From contig NZ_JANTHZ010000006.1 of the NCBI RefSeq assembly GCF_024752355.1, positions 124,001 through 188,000 on the forward strand: a stretch of DNA of 64,000 nt, in the 5' to 3' direction. Shown piece after piece: positions 17,284 to 24,954 of this stretch (its first letter is position 1; the number at the start of each line of letters is the position of its first letter). The translations under genes and the position numbers were made by a program. The stretch is from Ancylobacter mangrovi. GTDB taxonomy: Bacteria; Pseudomonadota; Alphaproteobacteria; Rhizobiales; Xanthobacteraceae. A model generated the notes under the pieces. It saw nothing but the letters and a program-made list of their open reading frames with translations. It ran no database searches and was not told the DNA's origin.

Positions 17284-18150
17284 TCAGTCGGCCCGCCAGG
17301 CCTTGGCGCACCGGCGGCTCATCGCCGCCATGCGCGCGTCGCTGCGCCAGTAGACGAGGTACTCATCAACCTCCTCCATGGCGACGAAGAGCAGGTAGCC
17401 GACCGCAGTCAGCATCACGAGCACCGCAAAGGACGCCGCCATGTTGAGCGCGAAGCTGTAGCGCTGCATCAGCACGCCCATCCCCTCGCCCGCCGAGATG
17501 AACTCGCCGACGATGGCACCGATCAGCGCGAGCGAGATCGCCGCCTTGAGCCCGGCCATGATGATCGGCATGGCGTTGGGCAGCATCAGGCTGAAGAAGA
17601 TCTGCCGCTTGCTGGCGCCGAGCGAGCGGAACATCTCGCTCGCGTCCTCGTCGGTGTTGACGAGGCCGGTCAGCGTGTTGATGAAGGGCGGGAAGAAGCA
17701 GATCAGCGCGCCGATGGCGATCTTCGGGCTGGTGCCGAAGCCGAGCCAGGCGATGATCATCGGCGCCAGCGCGATGCGCGGGATGACCTGCAGCACGATC
17801 ACATAGGGCGAGATGTAGCGCCGGAAGGTCTCGCTGAGCCCGGCCGCTACCGCCAGCGCGATGCCGACCACCGAGCCGATGACGAAGCCGGCCAGCGCCT
17901 CCCACAGCGTGATGCCCATGTGGTACCAGGCGTTGCCCTGCACGAAGAGCATGCCATAGAGCGCGACGATGATGGCGCTGGGCCGCGGCAGGATCAGCGG
18001 ATCGACGAACTGCGTCGCGCTGGCCAGCTCCCAGACGGCGATGATCGACAGGAACAGCGCGAGATGGCGGGCGATGCGCCCGATGACCAGCGCGCGGGCG
18101 GAACCGGCCTGCGGGCTGCCGGCGAAGTGCTCGTTGGCGGCGAGGCTCAT
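17284..18150 (-). CDS. ABC transporter permease (SsuC/TauC-like)
   Basis: A 288-residue permease with about six hydrophobic helices and the EAA loop FRSLGASKRQIFFSLMLPNAMPI. The C terminus ends in a hydrophilic tail after the last helix. It begins 1 nt after the ATPase stop. Only one permease gene is present in this operon, so this one probably homodimerises, in contrast to the two-permease system at 11612-13257. Confidence 0.93.
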   Translation of the reverse strand: MSLAANEHFAGSPQAGSARALVIGRIARHLALFLSIIAVWELASATQFVDPLILPRPSAIIVALYGMLFVQGNAWYHMGITLWEALAGFVIGSVVGIALAVAAGLSETFRRYISPYVIVLQVIPRIALAPMIIAWLGFGTSPKIAIGALICFFPPFINTLTGLVNTDEDASEMFRSLGASKRQIFFSLMLPNAMPIIMAGLKAAISLALIGAIVGEFISAGEGMGVLMQRYSFALNMAASFAVLVMLTAVGYLLFVAMEEVDEYLVYWRSDARMAAMSRRCAKAWRAD

Positions 18151-18151
18151 C

Positions 18152-18967
18152 TCAATGCCCTCCCAGGATGGAGCGGACCTCGCCGACGAGGCCGTTGAAT
18201 TCCGGCGTCTGCATCAGCTCGACGCCGCGCGGCCGCTCGAACGGCACGTCGACGATCCGGGCGAGCCGGCCCGGTCGCGGCGTCATCACCATCACCTGGT
18301 CGGCGAGGAAGATCGCCTCGGCGATGTTGTGGGTGACGAACAGCACCGTGGCGTCCACATCCTCGACGATGCGCATCAGCTCGAGGTTCAGCCGCTCGCG
18401 GGTGAACTCGTCCAGCGCGCCGAAGGGCTCGTCGAGCAGCAGGATGTTGGCCCCGGTCTGCAGCAGCCGGGCCAGCGCCACGCGCTGCTGCATGCCGCCC
18501 GAGAGCTGGCGCGGAAAGCTGAAGGCGAAATCCTTCAGGCCGACGAGGTTCAGCAGGTCGATCGCGCGCCGGCGGTCGGCATTGGTGGCGGAGCGCTTCA
18601 CCTCGGTCGGCAGCAGCACGTTCTCAACCGCCGTGCGCCAGTCGAGCAGCGTCGGGCGCTGGAACATCATCGCCACGTCGCTGGAAGGGCCGCTCACGCC
18701 GTGGCCGAGGACGCTGAGCTCGCCGCCGGTCTTGGCGATCAGCCCGGCAACGAGGCGCAGCAAAGTGGACTTGCCGCAGCCGCTCGGCCCGACCAGCGAG
18801 ACGAACGAGCCGCGCCTTATGTCGAAGGTCGCGCGGTCGAGGGCGATGACCTCGCCGTTGAAGGTCTTCACCAGCCCGTCGGCGGAAATGACGATGTCCG
18901 GGTCGCCCCCGGCCATCGCGGGCCTTGCCCGGTCGGCGGCGACGATGGTGTTGGAAAAGGCGTTCAT
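18152..18967 (-). CDS. ABC transporter ATP-binding protein (SsuB/TauB-like)
   Basis: A 271-residue ATPase with Walker A GPSGCGKST near residue 60, signature LSGGMQQRVALAR, Walker B ILLLDEPFGALD and H-loop VTHNIAEA. It is the first gene of the second importer operon. A strong ribosome-binding sequence (GGAGGAG) precedes the start at 18967. The 184-nt gap to the upstream GntR gene has no obvious AT-rich promoter, so transcription may continue from gntR or start from a weak promoter there. Confidence 0.95.
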   Translation of the reverse strand: MNAFSNTIVAADRARPAMAGGDPDIVISADGLVKTFNGEVIALDRATFDIRRGSFVSLVGPSGCGKSTLLRLVAGLIAKTGGELSVLGHGVSGPSSDVAMMFQRPTLLDWRTAVENVLLPTEVKRSATNADRRRAIDLLNLVGLKDFAFSFPRQLSGGMQQRVALARLLQTGANILLLDEPFGALDEFTRERLNLELMRIVEDVDATVLFVTHNIAEAIFLADQVMVMTPRPGRLARIVDVPFERPRGVELMQTPEFNGLVGEVRSILGGH

Positions 18968-19151
18968 GGAGCTCCTCCGTGTCGCGCGCAGCCGCCGGCA
19001 TTCGCCGGCGAGGCGTCGGGACGACCTGTGGCGTTTCCTCGCCGCAGCCCGCCTTCTGCAGGGCGGGACGGGTCTGCGGCTTCCCCATGAGGGGTTCTTC
19101 CGGAGTAAGGCGCAGCCGACATCCGCCGGATGCGCGGCGAAGGCCGTCCCG

Positions 19152-19796
19152 TCAGGCGACGATCGGACGGCTTTCGAGGGCGCGCAGGATCTGTTCCTGC
19201 GACTGGCCGATATGGCGCCTCAGCATGCGCGCGGCGGCGTTGCCGTTGCGGGCCTGCAGGGCGTCGATAATGTCGTTGTGCTCGTGCAGCGGCCCGACAT
19301 GCTGGTTGTGCGTCCTCACCACGGTGAGGCCGAGCATGCACAGGCGCTCGTAGAGATCCATCATCCGGCCGATCTCCTCGCACAACCTCTTGTTGCGCGA
19401 GAGCGAGGCCAGATGGCAGTGGAAGCGGCGGTTATACTCGGTGAAGAGCGGGATCGAGGCCGTGTCGGCGTTGCGGAAGGCGTCGAGGTCCTTCAGCTCG
19501 GCGTCGCTGGCCACGGAAGCGGCCTTGCGCACGCCGGCCGCCTCGAGGATCAGGCGAAGCTCCAGCAGGTCGGCCGCGTCGCTCACCGAGACCGGGCGCA
19601 CGCGATGGCCGCGCCGCGGCTCGATCTCGACCAGCCCCTCATGCTCCAGCTTCTGCATGGCGTCACGGACGGGCGACTTGCTGACGCCGAAGCGCTCGGC
19701 GAGGTCCGCCTCCCGCAGCTCGGAACCGGGCACGATGGCACAGGACAGGATGTCCCGCCGGACCATCTCATACACCCTGTTGCGAACCAGGTTCAT
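19152..19796 (-). CDS. GntR/FCD-family transcriptional regulator
   Basis: A 214-residue repressor-type regulator with an N-terminal winged helix-turn-helix (ADLAERFGVSKSPVRDAMQKLEHEGLV, about residues 30-56) and a C-terminal FCD ligand domain. The FCD domain has metal/ligand residues in RRFHCHLA and in EHNDIIDAL followed by RRHIGQS. FCD regulators sense small organic acids. Its promoter carries a TTATC-N4-GATAA-like dyad (19836-19849) shared with the cyclase, ABC, hisD-like and VOC promoters, so it is the best candidate controller of that set, with autoregulation. It may be co-transcribed with the second ABC operon downstream. Confidence 0.92.
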   Translation of the reverse strand: MNLVRNRVYEMVRRDILSCAIVPGSELREADLAERFGVSKSPVRDAMQKLEHEGLVEIEPRRGHRVRPVSVSDAADLLELRLILEAAGVRKAASVASDAELKDLDAFRNADTASIPLFTEYNRRFHCHLASLSRNKRLCEEIGRMMDLYERLCMLGLTVVRTHNQHVGPLHEHNDIIDALQARNGNAAARMLRRHIGQSQEQILRALESRPIVA

Positions 19797-19813
19797 GCGA
19801 ACGACCTCATCCC

Positions 19814-19824
19814 TGAGATATCAC
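19814..19824. promoter_or_regulatory. GATATC-centred palindrome, copy 1 (gntR leader)
   Basis: TGAGATATCAC, an almost symmetric site between the gntR start codon and its -10 region. Related sites TGATATCTCAC (19932-19942) and GAGATATCTCA (19955-19965) lie upstream, all sharing GATATC flanked by GAG/CTC. Three copies in about 150 bp suggest a second regulator, or cooperative binding, between gntR and the hisD-like gene. Confidence 0.4.
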
Positions 19825-19828
19825 GAAC

Positions 19829-19855
19829 GTTATATTGATCGCCCGATAACGTCAA
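19829..19855 (-). promoter_or_regulatory. gntR promoter with operator-like dyad (site 3)
   Basis: Read on the minus strand, TTGACG (19855-19850) and TATAAC (19834-19829) are separated by a short 15-nt spacer. The spacer contains TGATC-GCCC-GATAA (19836-19849 on the plus strand), one mismatch from the TTATC-N4-GATAA dyad seen at three other promoters. This would make the GntR/FCD gene autoregulated. Confidence 0.5.
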
Positions 19856-19931
19856 TATGGGGTCGCTGAAAGCGTTGAATTCATGGAATACCATTGCGCA
19901 ACATGGACATGGCCGCTTTCGCTGCCATTCC

Positions 19932-19965
19932 TGATATCTCACAGTTTGAAATTCGAGATATCTCA
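19932..19965. promoter_or_regulatory. GATATC-centred palindromes, copies 2 and 3
   Basis: TGATATCTCAC (19932-19942) and GAGATATCTCA (19955-19965), the latter a near-perfect palindrome, lie between the terminator of the hisD-like gene and the gntR promoter. Their binder is unknown. They match copy 1 near the gntR start. Confidence 0.4.
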
Positions 19966-19969
19966 GGAC

Positions 19970-20000
19970 AAAAAAATCGGCCGGAGCGAGCTCCGGCCGA
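19970..20000 (-). terminator. Rho-independent terminator of the hisD-like gene
   Basis: On the minus strand an 11-bp GC-rich stem (TCGGCCGGAGC against GCTCCGGCCGA, tight loop) is followed directly by seven T residues. It sits 34 nt after the hisD-like stop and should separate that gene from gntR. Confidence 0.85.
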
Positions 20001-20033
20001 GTCTTGGAGGACGCCGATCAGGAAGGATAGCGG

Positions 20034-21350
20034 TCAGCGCCCCGCCCGCGCCGCGCTTGCATAGGCAACGTTGTCGCCGCCATAGCGCCGCACGCGGACA
20101 TTGGCCTGCTCGGCATGGCCGAGGAACCCTTCGAGCACGCACAGCCGCGAGCAATAGGCGCCGATCTCGGCGCTCGCGGCATCGCTCGTCACCTTCTGGT
20201 AGGTGCAGGTCTTGATGAACTTGCCGACCCACAGGCCGCCGGTATAGCGCGCGGCGCGGCGCGTGGGCAGCGTGTGGTTGGTGCCGATCACCTTGTCGCC
20301 ATAGGCGACGTTGGTGCGCGGGCCGAGGAACAGCGCGCCATAGTTGCGCATGTTGTTCAGGAAGTAGTCGGGATCGGCGGTCATCACCTGCACATGCTCG
20401 GAGGCGATGCGGTCGGCCTCGGCCACCATCTCCTCATAGCTGTCGCACACGATCACCTCGCCGAAGTCGCGCCAGGAGACGGAGGCGATCTCCGCCGTCG
20501 GCAGGATCGACAGCAGTCGGTCGATCTCCGCCAGCGTCTCGCGCGCAAGCTTCTCCGAATTGGTCAGCAGGATCGCCGGCGAGGTCGGGCCGTGCTCGGC
20601 CTGGCCCAGCAGGTCGGTGGCGCAGATCTCCGCGTCCACCGTCTCGTCGGCGATCACCAGCGTCTCGGTCGGGCCGGCGAACAGGTCGATGCCGACGCGG
20701 CCGAAGAGCTGGCGCTTGGCCTCCGCCACATAGGCGTTGCCGGGGCCGACCAGCATGTCGACCGGCGCGATGGTCTCGGTGCCGAGCGCCATCGCCGCCA
20801 CCGCCTGCACGCCGCCGAGTACCAGGATCTCGTCCGCGCCGGCGAGATGCATGGCCGCCACGATCGCCGGGTGCGGCCCGTTCTGGAACGGCGGCGCGGC
20901 CGCCACCACGCTCGGCACGCCTGCCACCTTGGCCGTCACCACGCTCATATGGGCGGAGGCGACCATCGGGTACTTGCCGCCGGGCACGTAGCAGCCAACG
21001 CGCTCCACCGGCACGTTGCGGTGCCCGAGGATGACGCCCGGCAGGGTCTCGACCTCGAGGTCGGTCAGGCAGGCGCGCTGCTTTTCGGCGAAGTTGCGCA
21101 CCTGCGCCTGGGCGAAGCGGATGTCGTCGAGATCGGACTTCGAGACCTTCGACAGCGCCGCCTCGATGTCCTGCTCCGACAGCCGGAAGCTCGCCGGCGA
21201 CCATTTGTCGAACCGCTCCGAATAGGAGCGGACCGCGGCGTCGCCGCCCGCCTCGATCTCCTTGAGGATGGTCTCGACGGTGGCGCGCACCTGCGCGTCG
21301 GCATCGGCACGCTCCGCGATGGAACGCGCCGTCTTGAGATGGCGGGCCAT
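20034..21350 (-). CDS. Histidinol-dehydrogenase-family alcohol dehydrogenase (catabolic paralogue)
   Basis: A 438-residue HisD homologue. The zinc ligands known for HisD all have counterparts: Q250 and H253 (QAEHG), D352 (GDKVIGTNH) and H412 (GHAEQ). The catalytic Glu-His pair is E318-H319. HisD oxidises an alcohol twice with NAD. Here the gene is monocistronic and surrounded by catabolic genes with no his genes, and its C terminus ([18 protein letters not shown]) resembles catabolic paralogues such as HpsN of dihydroxypropanesulfonate breakdown. Oxidation of another primary alcohol to an acid is likely. ATG 21350 is preferred over an upstream TTG because GGAGGAAG precedes it. Confidence 0.85.
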   Translation of the reverse strand: MARHLKTARSIAERADADAQVRATVETILKEIEAGGDAAVRSYSERFDKWSPASFRLSEQDIEAALSKVSKSDLDDIRFAQAQVRNFAEKQRACLTDLEVETLPGVILGHRNVPVERVGCYVPGGKYPMVASAHMSVVTAKVAGVPSVVAAAPPFQNGPHPAIVAAMHLAGADEILVLGGVQAVAAMALGTETIAPVDMLVGPGNAYVAEAKRQLFGRVGIDLFAGPTETLVIADETVDAEICATDLLGQAEHGPTSPAILLTNSEKLARETLAEIDRLLSILPTAEIASVSWRDFGEVIVCDSYEEMVAEADRIASEHVQVMTADPDYFLNNMRNYGALFLGPRTNVAYGDKVIGTNHTLPTRRAARYTGGLWVGKFIKTCTYQKVTSDAASAEIGAYCSRLCVLEGFLGHAEQANVRVRRYGGDNVAYASAARAGR

Positions 21351-21421
21351 GAATCTTCCTCCCGGCGCCGTCGCTGTGGCGCCCTCAGTCAAGCCTTGCG
21401 GAACAAAGCCGAACGTTGTTA

Positions 21422-21458
21422 TTTATCGAGTGAAAACTAATTTCTTCCGAGGTGTCAA
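21422..21458 (-). promoter_or_regulatory. hisD-like gene promoter with degenerate dyad (site 4)
   Basis: On the minus strand TTGACA (21458-21453) is followed 17 nt later by a weak -10 (TTTCAC). TTTATC-GAGT-GAAAA (21422-21436, plus strand) overlaps it, matching the shared dyad with one core mismatch. The divergent VOC gene has its own perfect copy 60 bp away. Confidence 0.45.
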
Positions 21459-21493
21459 GCCGGCCTTGCGCCGCCACCGCCCGCCATGTTAAT

Positions 21494-21507
21494 TTATCAA
21501 CTGATAA
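21494..21507. promoter_or_regulatory. Operator-like dyad TTATC-N4-GATAA (site 5)
   Basis: A perfect inverted repeat with centre AACT in an AT-rich patch just before the VOC gene (ribosome-binding GGAGGA follows). A -10-like GTTAAT (21488-21493) abuts it. It shares the core of sites 1 and 2. Confidence 0.6.
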
Positions 21508-21525
21508 TTAATATGGAGGAACGCC

Positions 21526-22005
21526 ATGCGAGCCACAGGCCTGAATCATCTGTCCATCGGCGCCAGGGACGTCGATGCCTCCGTGCGTTTCTATGTCGAG
21601 GTTTTCGGCATGGAGACCATTCCCACCTACAATTTCGGTTTCCGCACCCAGTATCTGCGCTGCGGCGACCAGCAGCTCCACATTTTCGGCCTGCCGGACA
21701 CCACGCCGGTCTACCAGCACTTCGCCATCAATGTGGACGACTTCATGGGCGTGTACGAGCGCGCCCGCGAGGCCGGGCTGATCGACCACGCCACTTTCGG
21801 CAACGGTGTCAACGAAATGCCGGACGGCACCGTGCAGCTCTATCTGCGCGATCCCGGCGGCAATCTGGTGGAGGTGGACTGGCCGGACGTGGCGAGCCTC
21901 GACACCTCGCGCATTCCCGAACTGAAGCGCCTCGCCGACCGCTTCGAGCAGGTGGGCGAAAATCTGGAGGCGACGCTGTTCCTCGATCGCCGCCGGCGGG
22001 CCTGA
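21526..22005 (+). CDS. VOC-superfamily protein (glyoxalase/ring-cleavage dioxygenase fold)
   Basis: A 159-residue vicinal-oxygen-chelate protein. It opens with TGLNHLSIGARDVDASVRFYVEVFGME, a typical VOC first module with a metal-ligand histidine, and ends with LRDPGGNLVEVDWP, where the glutamate is the usual ligand. A middle histidine lies in YQHFAINVDDF. The family includes glyoxalase I, fosfomycin resistance proteins and small extradiol dioxygenases. The gene overlaps no neighbour but is 11 nt from a flavin monooxygenase gene, which suggests that it acts on the hydroxylated product or isomerises it. Function is inferred only from the fold. Confidence 0.85.
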   Translation: MRATGLNHLSIGARDVDASVRFYVEVFGMETIPTYNFGFRTQYLRCGDQQLHIFGLPDTTPVYQHFAINVDDFMGVYERAREAGLIDHATFGNGVNEMPDGTVQLYLRDPGGNLVEVDWPDVASLDTSRIPELKRLADRFEQVGENLEATLFLDRRRRA

Positions 22006-22016
22006 GGGAGGCGACG

Positions 22017-23240
22017 ATGACCCGGACCACCTCCCCGACCGCCGCTCCCCCGGCGGTGCGCTCGCCTGCCGACAGCCGGCATGACGAACTGCTCCAGCGC
22101 GCCACCGACCTCGCCTCCATCCTCGCCGGCCGCGCGCCGCAGGCCGAGGCGCTGCGCCGCCTGCCGCCCGAGAACGAGCGCGACCTGCATGACAGCGGGC
22201 TCTACCGCATGCTCCAGCCGCAGGCGGTCGGCGGCGCCGAGCTCGGCTATGAATGCCTCATCACCATCGGCGCGGCGCTCGCCGCCGGCTGCGCCTCGAG
22301 CGCGTGGAACCTCACCAATCTCGCCAGCCACCACTGGATGCTGGCAATGTTCCCGCCCGCCGCGCAGGACCGTATCTGGAAGGAAAATCCCGACGCGCTC
22401 ATCGCCTCGTCCTTCATCTTCCCGGCGGGCAAGGTGAAGAAGGTGGCGGGCGGCTACGAGCTGTCGGGCCGCTGGCCCTTCTCCTCCGGCGTCGACGTGT
22501 GCGGCTGGAACATGCTCGCCGGCATCGTGCGGACCGAGGGCGAGGCGCCCGACCACCGGATCTTCCTCGTCCCGCGCGCCGACTACGAGATCCTCGACAC
22601 CTGGCATGTCACCGGCCTGAAGGGCACCGGCTCCAACGACGTCGTGTGTACCGACGTGTTCGTGCCCGAAGAGATGACGGTCTCGGCCGAGCATCTGAAA
22701 GGCGGGCCGACGCCCGGCAGCGAGCGCCATTCCGCCCCGCTCTACCGGCTGCCGGTGTTCGCGCTGTTCCCCGCCATCCTGTCCGGCGTCGGCCTCGGCA
22801 ATGGCGAGGGCGCGCTGACCGACCATGTCGCCTCGACCCGCAAGCGCGCGGGCAACTACACGGGCGCGCGGCTCGCGGAGCTGCAGAGCGTCCAGATCCA
22901 CATCGGCAGCGCCGCCACCCGGCTCGCCCATTCGCGCCGGATGATGCTCGCCATCTGCGAGGAGGCGATGCGTGACGCCGGGCGCGGCCATGTCCCGGAC
23001 ATGACGACGAAGTTCGCCTACCGGCGCGACCTCGCCTTCGCTACCCAGCTCGCGACGCAGGCCGTGGACGAGGTCAACGCCGCCAGCGGCGCGCAGGCGC
23101 TCTACCTTGCCGGGAGCCAGCAGCGCCGCTTCCGCGACGCGCATGCTATAAGTGCGCATATTGCCTTCAGTACCGACGTCGCCAATGCCGCCTTCGGCCG
23201 TCTGGCACTCGGCATGGAGGCGGACAATCCGGTCGTCTGA
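22017..23240 (+). CDS. Acyl-CoA-dehydrogenase-fold flavin-dependent monooxygenase (HsaA/HpaH-like)
   Basis: A 407-residue protein of the acyl-CoA dehydrogenase fold, resembling group D flavin monooxygenases. ALRRLPPENERDLHDSGLYRMLQPQAVGGAEL is the standard N-terminal helix-loop of HsaA/HpaH/indole-acetate monooxygenase relatives. GRWPFSSGVDVCGWNML and the LKGTGSNDVVCTDVFVPEE beta-domain follow, then a four-helix C-terminal domain. Such enzymes use reduced flavin from a separate reductase to hydroxylate aromatics. No reductase is adjacent; the flavin reductase at 32974 could serve. It sits between the VOC and TetR genes in one operon behind operator site 5. Confidence 0.85.
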   Translation: MTRTTSPTAAPPAVRSPADSRHDELLQRATDLASILAGRAPQAEALRRLPPENERDLHDSGLYRMLQPQAVGGAELGYECLITIGAALAAGCASSAWNLTNLASHHWMLAMFPPAAQDRIWKENPDALIASSFIFPAGKVKKVAGGYELSGRWPFSSGVDVCGWNMLAGIVRTEGEAPDHRIFLVPRADYEILDTWHVTGLKGTGSNDVVCTDVFVPEEMTVSAEHLKGGPTPGSERHSAPLYRLPVFALFPAILSGVGLGNGEGALTDHVASTRKRAGNYTGARLAELQSVQIHIGSAATRLAHSRRMMLAICEEAMRDAGRGHVPDMTTKFAYRRDLAFATQLATQAVDEVNAASGAQALYLAGSQQRRFRDAHAISAHIAFSTDVANAAFGRLALGMEADNPVV

Positions 23241-23280
23241 CACGCACGGGCCGGACAAGAGGGGATGTGACGAACCGCAG

Positions 23281-23970
23281 ATGGCCGAACGCCTATCCAA
23301 AGCCGTCGCGGCGGCCGAGCGCCAGCCGGCGCCGCGACGCACCCGCAACAAGCCGGAGGAACGGCACCGGGAATTCGTCCGCAAGGCGATCGAGCTCTTC
23401 GCCGAGGTCGGCTTCGAGGCCGGCACGCGCGAGCTCGCCCAGCGGCTCGGCGTCACCCAGCCCCTGCTCTACCGCTACTTCCCCAGCAAGGACGACCTGA
23501 TCACGGCGGTCTATCGCGAGATCTACGTCAATCGCTGGAAAACCCAGTGGCGCGACGGGCTGCTGGACGAGACCCAGCCGATCCGCGACCGCATCATCGC
23601 CTTCTACGAGGATTACACGCGCACCATCTTCACCCCGGAATGGCTGCGCATCTACCTGTTCGCCGGCCTGCGCGGGGTGGACATCAACCACCGCTATGCC
23701 GCCACCGTGGAAGCCGAGGTGCTGCGTCCGATCACGCTCGCCACCCGCAAGAGCTTCGGCCTCGGCGACGGCCCGCCCGCGGCCGAGGAGATCGAGCTGT
23801 TCTGGACCCTTCAGGGCGGCATCTTCTACTATGGCGTGCGCGAGATCGTGTACCGGTTCCCGATGGCGGTGGACCGCTCGACCATGATCCGCAACGCGGT
23901 CGACGCCTTCCTCGAGGGCGTCGGCTCGGTGCTGCGGCGGTTGGCCGAAAGCCCGGAAACGGCGGATTAG
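23281..23970 (+). CDS. TetR/AcrR-family transcriptional regulator
   Basis: A 229-residue regulator. After a basic N-terminal tail the helix-turn-helix is ELAQRLGVTQPLLYRYFPSKDDLITAVY (about residues 47-75), and the rest is the helical ligand and dimer domain. ATG 23281 is the first good start; longer in-frame starts lie inside the monooxygenase gene. It follows that gene after 40 nt, so it is probably a local repressor responding to the aromatic substrate or product. No separate promoter is obvious. Confidence 0.92.
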   Translation: MAERLSKAVAAAERQPAPRRTRNKPEERHREFVRKAIELFAEVGFEAGTRELAQRLGVTQPLLYRYFPSKDDLITAVYREIYVNRWKTQWRDGLLDETQPIRDRIIAFYEDYTRTIFTPEWLRIYLFAGLRGVDINHRYAATVEAEVLRPITLATRKSFGLGDGPPAAEEIELFWTLQGGIFYYGVREIVYRFPMAVDRSTMIRNAVDAFLEGVGSVLRRLAESPETAD

Positions 23971-24062
23971 ACCATTCTCCAGCACGCGCTCGAACATCGG
24001 CATTTTGATCGAAACTGTCCTGCGCTTATGATTGTGGCGATTTTTCATCGCCCTTTCGGAGT

Positions 24063-24809
24063 ATGCGTCCCGTGTCCCTGCAACCCGTCGCGACCAATGA
24101 CGACGACACCACAACCCTGGGCATCGAGATCTATTCGAGGCTCCGGCGCGACCTGATCGCCGGCCACCTCAAGCCCGGCGAGCGTCTGCGCTTCCGTCAG
24201 ATGAGCGCCGCCTATGGCGTGGGCATCGCCCCGCTGCGCGAGGCGCTCTCGCGCCTGGTCTCGGACCAGCTCGTCCGCTTCGAGGGCCATCGCGGCTACA
24301 CCGTCGCGCCGCTGTCGCTGTCGGACCTGCACGACCTGTGCGCGCTGCGCACCGAGCTGAGCTGCAACGCGCTGCGCCGCTCCATCGCCAGCGGCGACGA
24401 GAACTGGGAAGCGGAAATCCTCGCCGCCCTGCACCGGCTGGAACGCGCACCGATTCCCCATTCGGTGGGGGAGCGCAAGACGATCGACGAATGGGAGCAG
24501 CGCCACGACCGCTTCCACCGCAGCCTGATCGCCGCCTGCGGCTCGCCCTGGCTGCTGCACTTCTGCGGCGCGCTCTCCGACCATTTCCAGCGCTACCGGC
24601 GCGCGGTGATCGTCGTCACCTCGGCGTCCGAGCCGCTGCTGCGGCGCGTGCGCGAGCAGCACCGCACGGTGGCCGAGGCGGCCATCGCGCGCGATGCCAA
24701 CCGCGCCACCGCCATCCTCGCCGAGCACTTCCAGGGCAGCGTCGACGTGCTCATGCGCAACTACGAGGAAATCTCGCGCAGCCTCTCGGCCGGCAATGAC
24801 GGGCGGTAG
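24063..24809 (+). CDS. GntR/FCD-family transcriptional regulator
   Basis: A 248-residue GntR/FCD regulator. The winged helix is at about residues 20-75 (LRFRQMSAAYGVGIAPLREALSRLVSDQLV), and the FCD domain carries HDRFHRSLIAACG and REQHRTVAEA with the ligand-binding histidines. The start is ATG 24063 (GTG 24072 is possible). Its own upstream region has only a half-site of the ATGTTCGAACAT palindrome (near 23989), while the first full copy of that palindrome lies in the next promoter at 24872-24883. It is therefore a candidate regulator of the LVIVD/CobW and cupin/TctCBA operons (inference). Confidence 0.9.
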   Translation: MRPVSLQPVATNDDDTTTLGIEIYSRLRRDLIAGHLKPGERLRFRQMSAAYGVGIAPLREALSRLVSDQLVRFEGHRGYTVAPLSLSDLHDLCALRTELSCNALRRSIASGDENWEAEILAALHRLERAPIPHSVGERKTIDEWEQRHDRFHRSLIAACGSPWLLHFCGALSDHFQRYRRAVIVVTSASEPLLRRVREQHRTVAEAAIARDANRATAILAEHFQGSVDVLMRNYEEISRSLSAGNDGR

Positions 24810-24831
24810 GCTGGCCAACCTCGTCGGGTCC

Positions 24832-24841
24832 TGTCCGGACA
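24832..24841. promoter_or_regulatory. TGTCCGGACA palindrome (site A)
   Basis: A perfect 10-bp palindrome 17 nt upstream of the -35 of the LVIVD/CobW promoter. Similar sites occur at 41881, 42037, 42081, 47960 and 48025. The pattern resembles HutC/UTRA-type GntR sites, and the HutC-type gene at 45917 is the candidate binder. Confidence 0.45.
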
Positions 24842-24857
24842 ATTTGGGGTTCATTTA

Positions 24858-24886
24858 TTGACATAGGGCATATGTTCGAACATCCT
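24858..24886 (+). promoter_or_regulatory. Promoter of the LVIVD/CobW operon with ATGTTCGAACAT operator
   Basis: TTGACA (24858-24863), 17-nt spacer, CATCCT (24881-24886) as weak -10. The perfect palindrome ATGTTCGAACAT occupies 24872-24883, starting 8 nt after the -35. The cupin/TctCBA promoter at 41993-42021 has the same palindrome at exactly the same distance, so the two operons should share a regulator. Confidence 0.6.
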
Positions 24887-24954
24887 CCGAATTAACAATC
24901 ACAGGGATCGTTCGACGGGCCTTGCCTCGCGCCGATCCGCCGGGAGGACGACGC

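Noticed and set aside
20034-21350. Histidine biosynthesis hisD
   Set aside because: No his genes nearby, a dedicated terminator and shared catabolic operator dyads; C-terminal features resemble catabolic paralogues.
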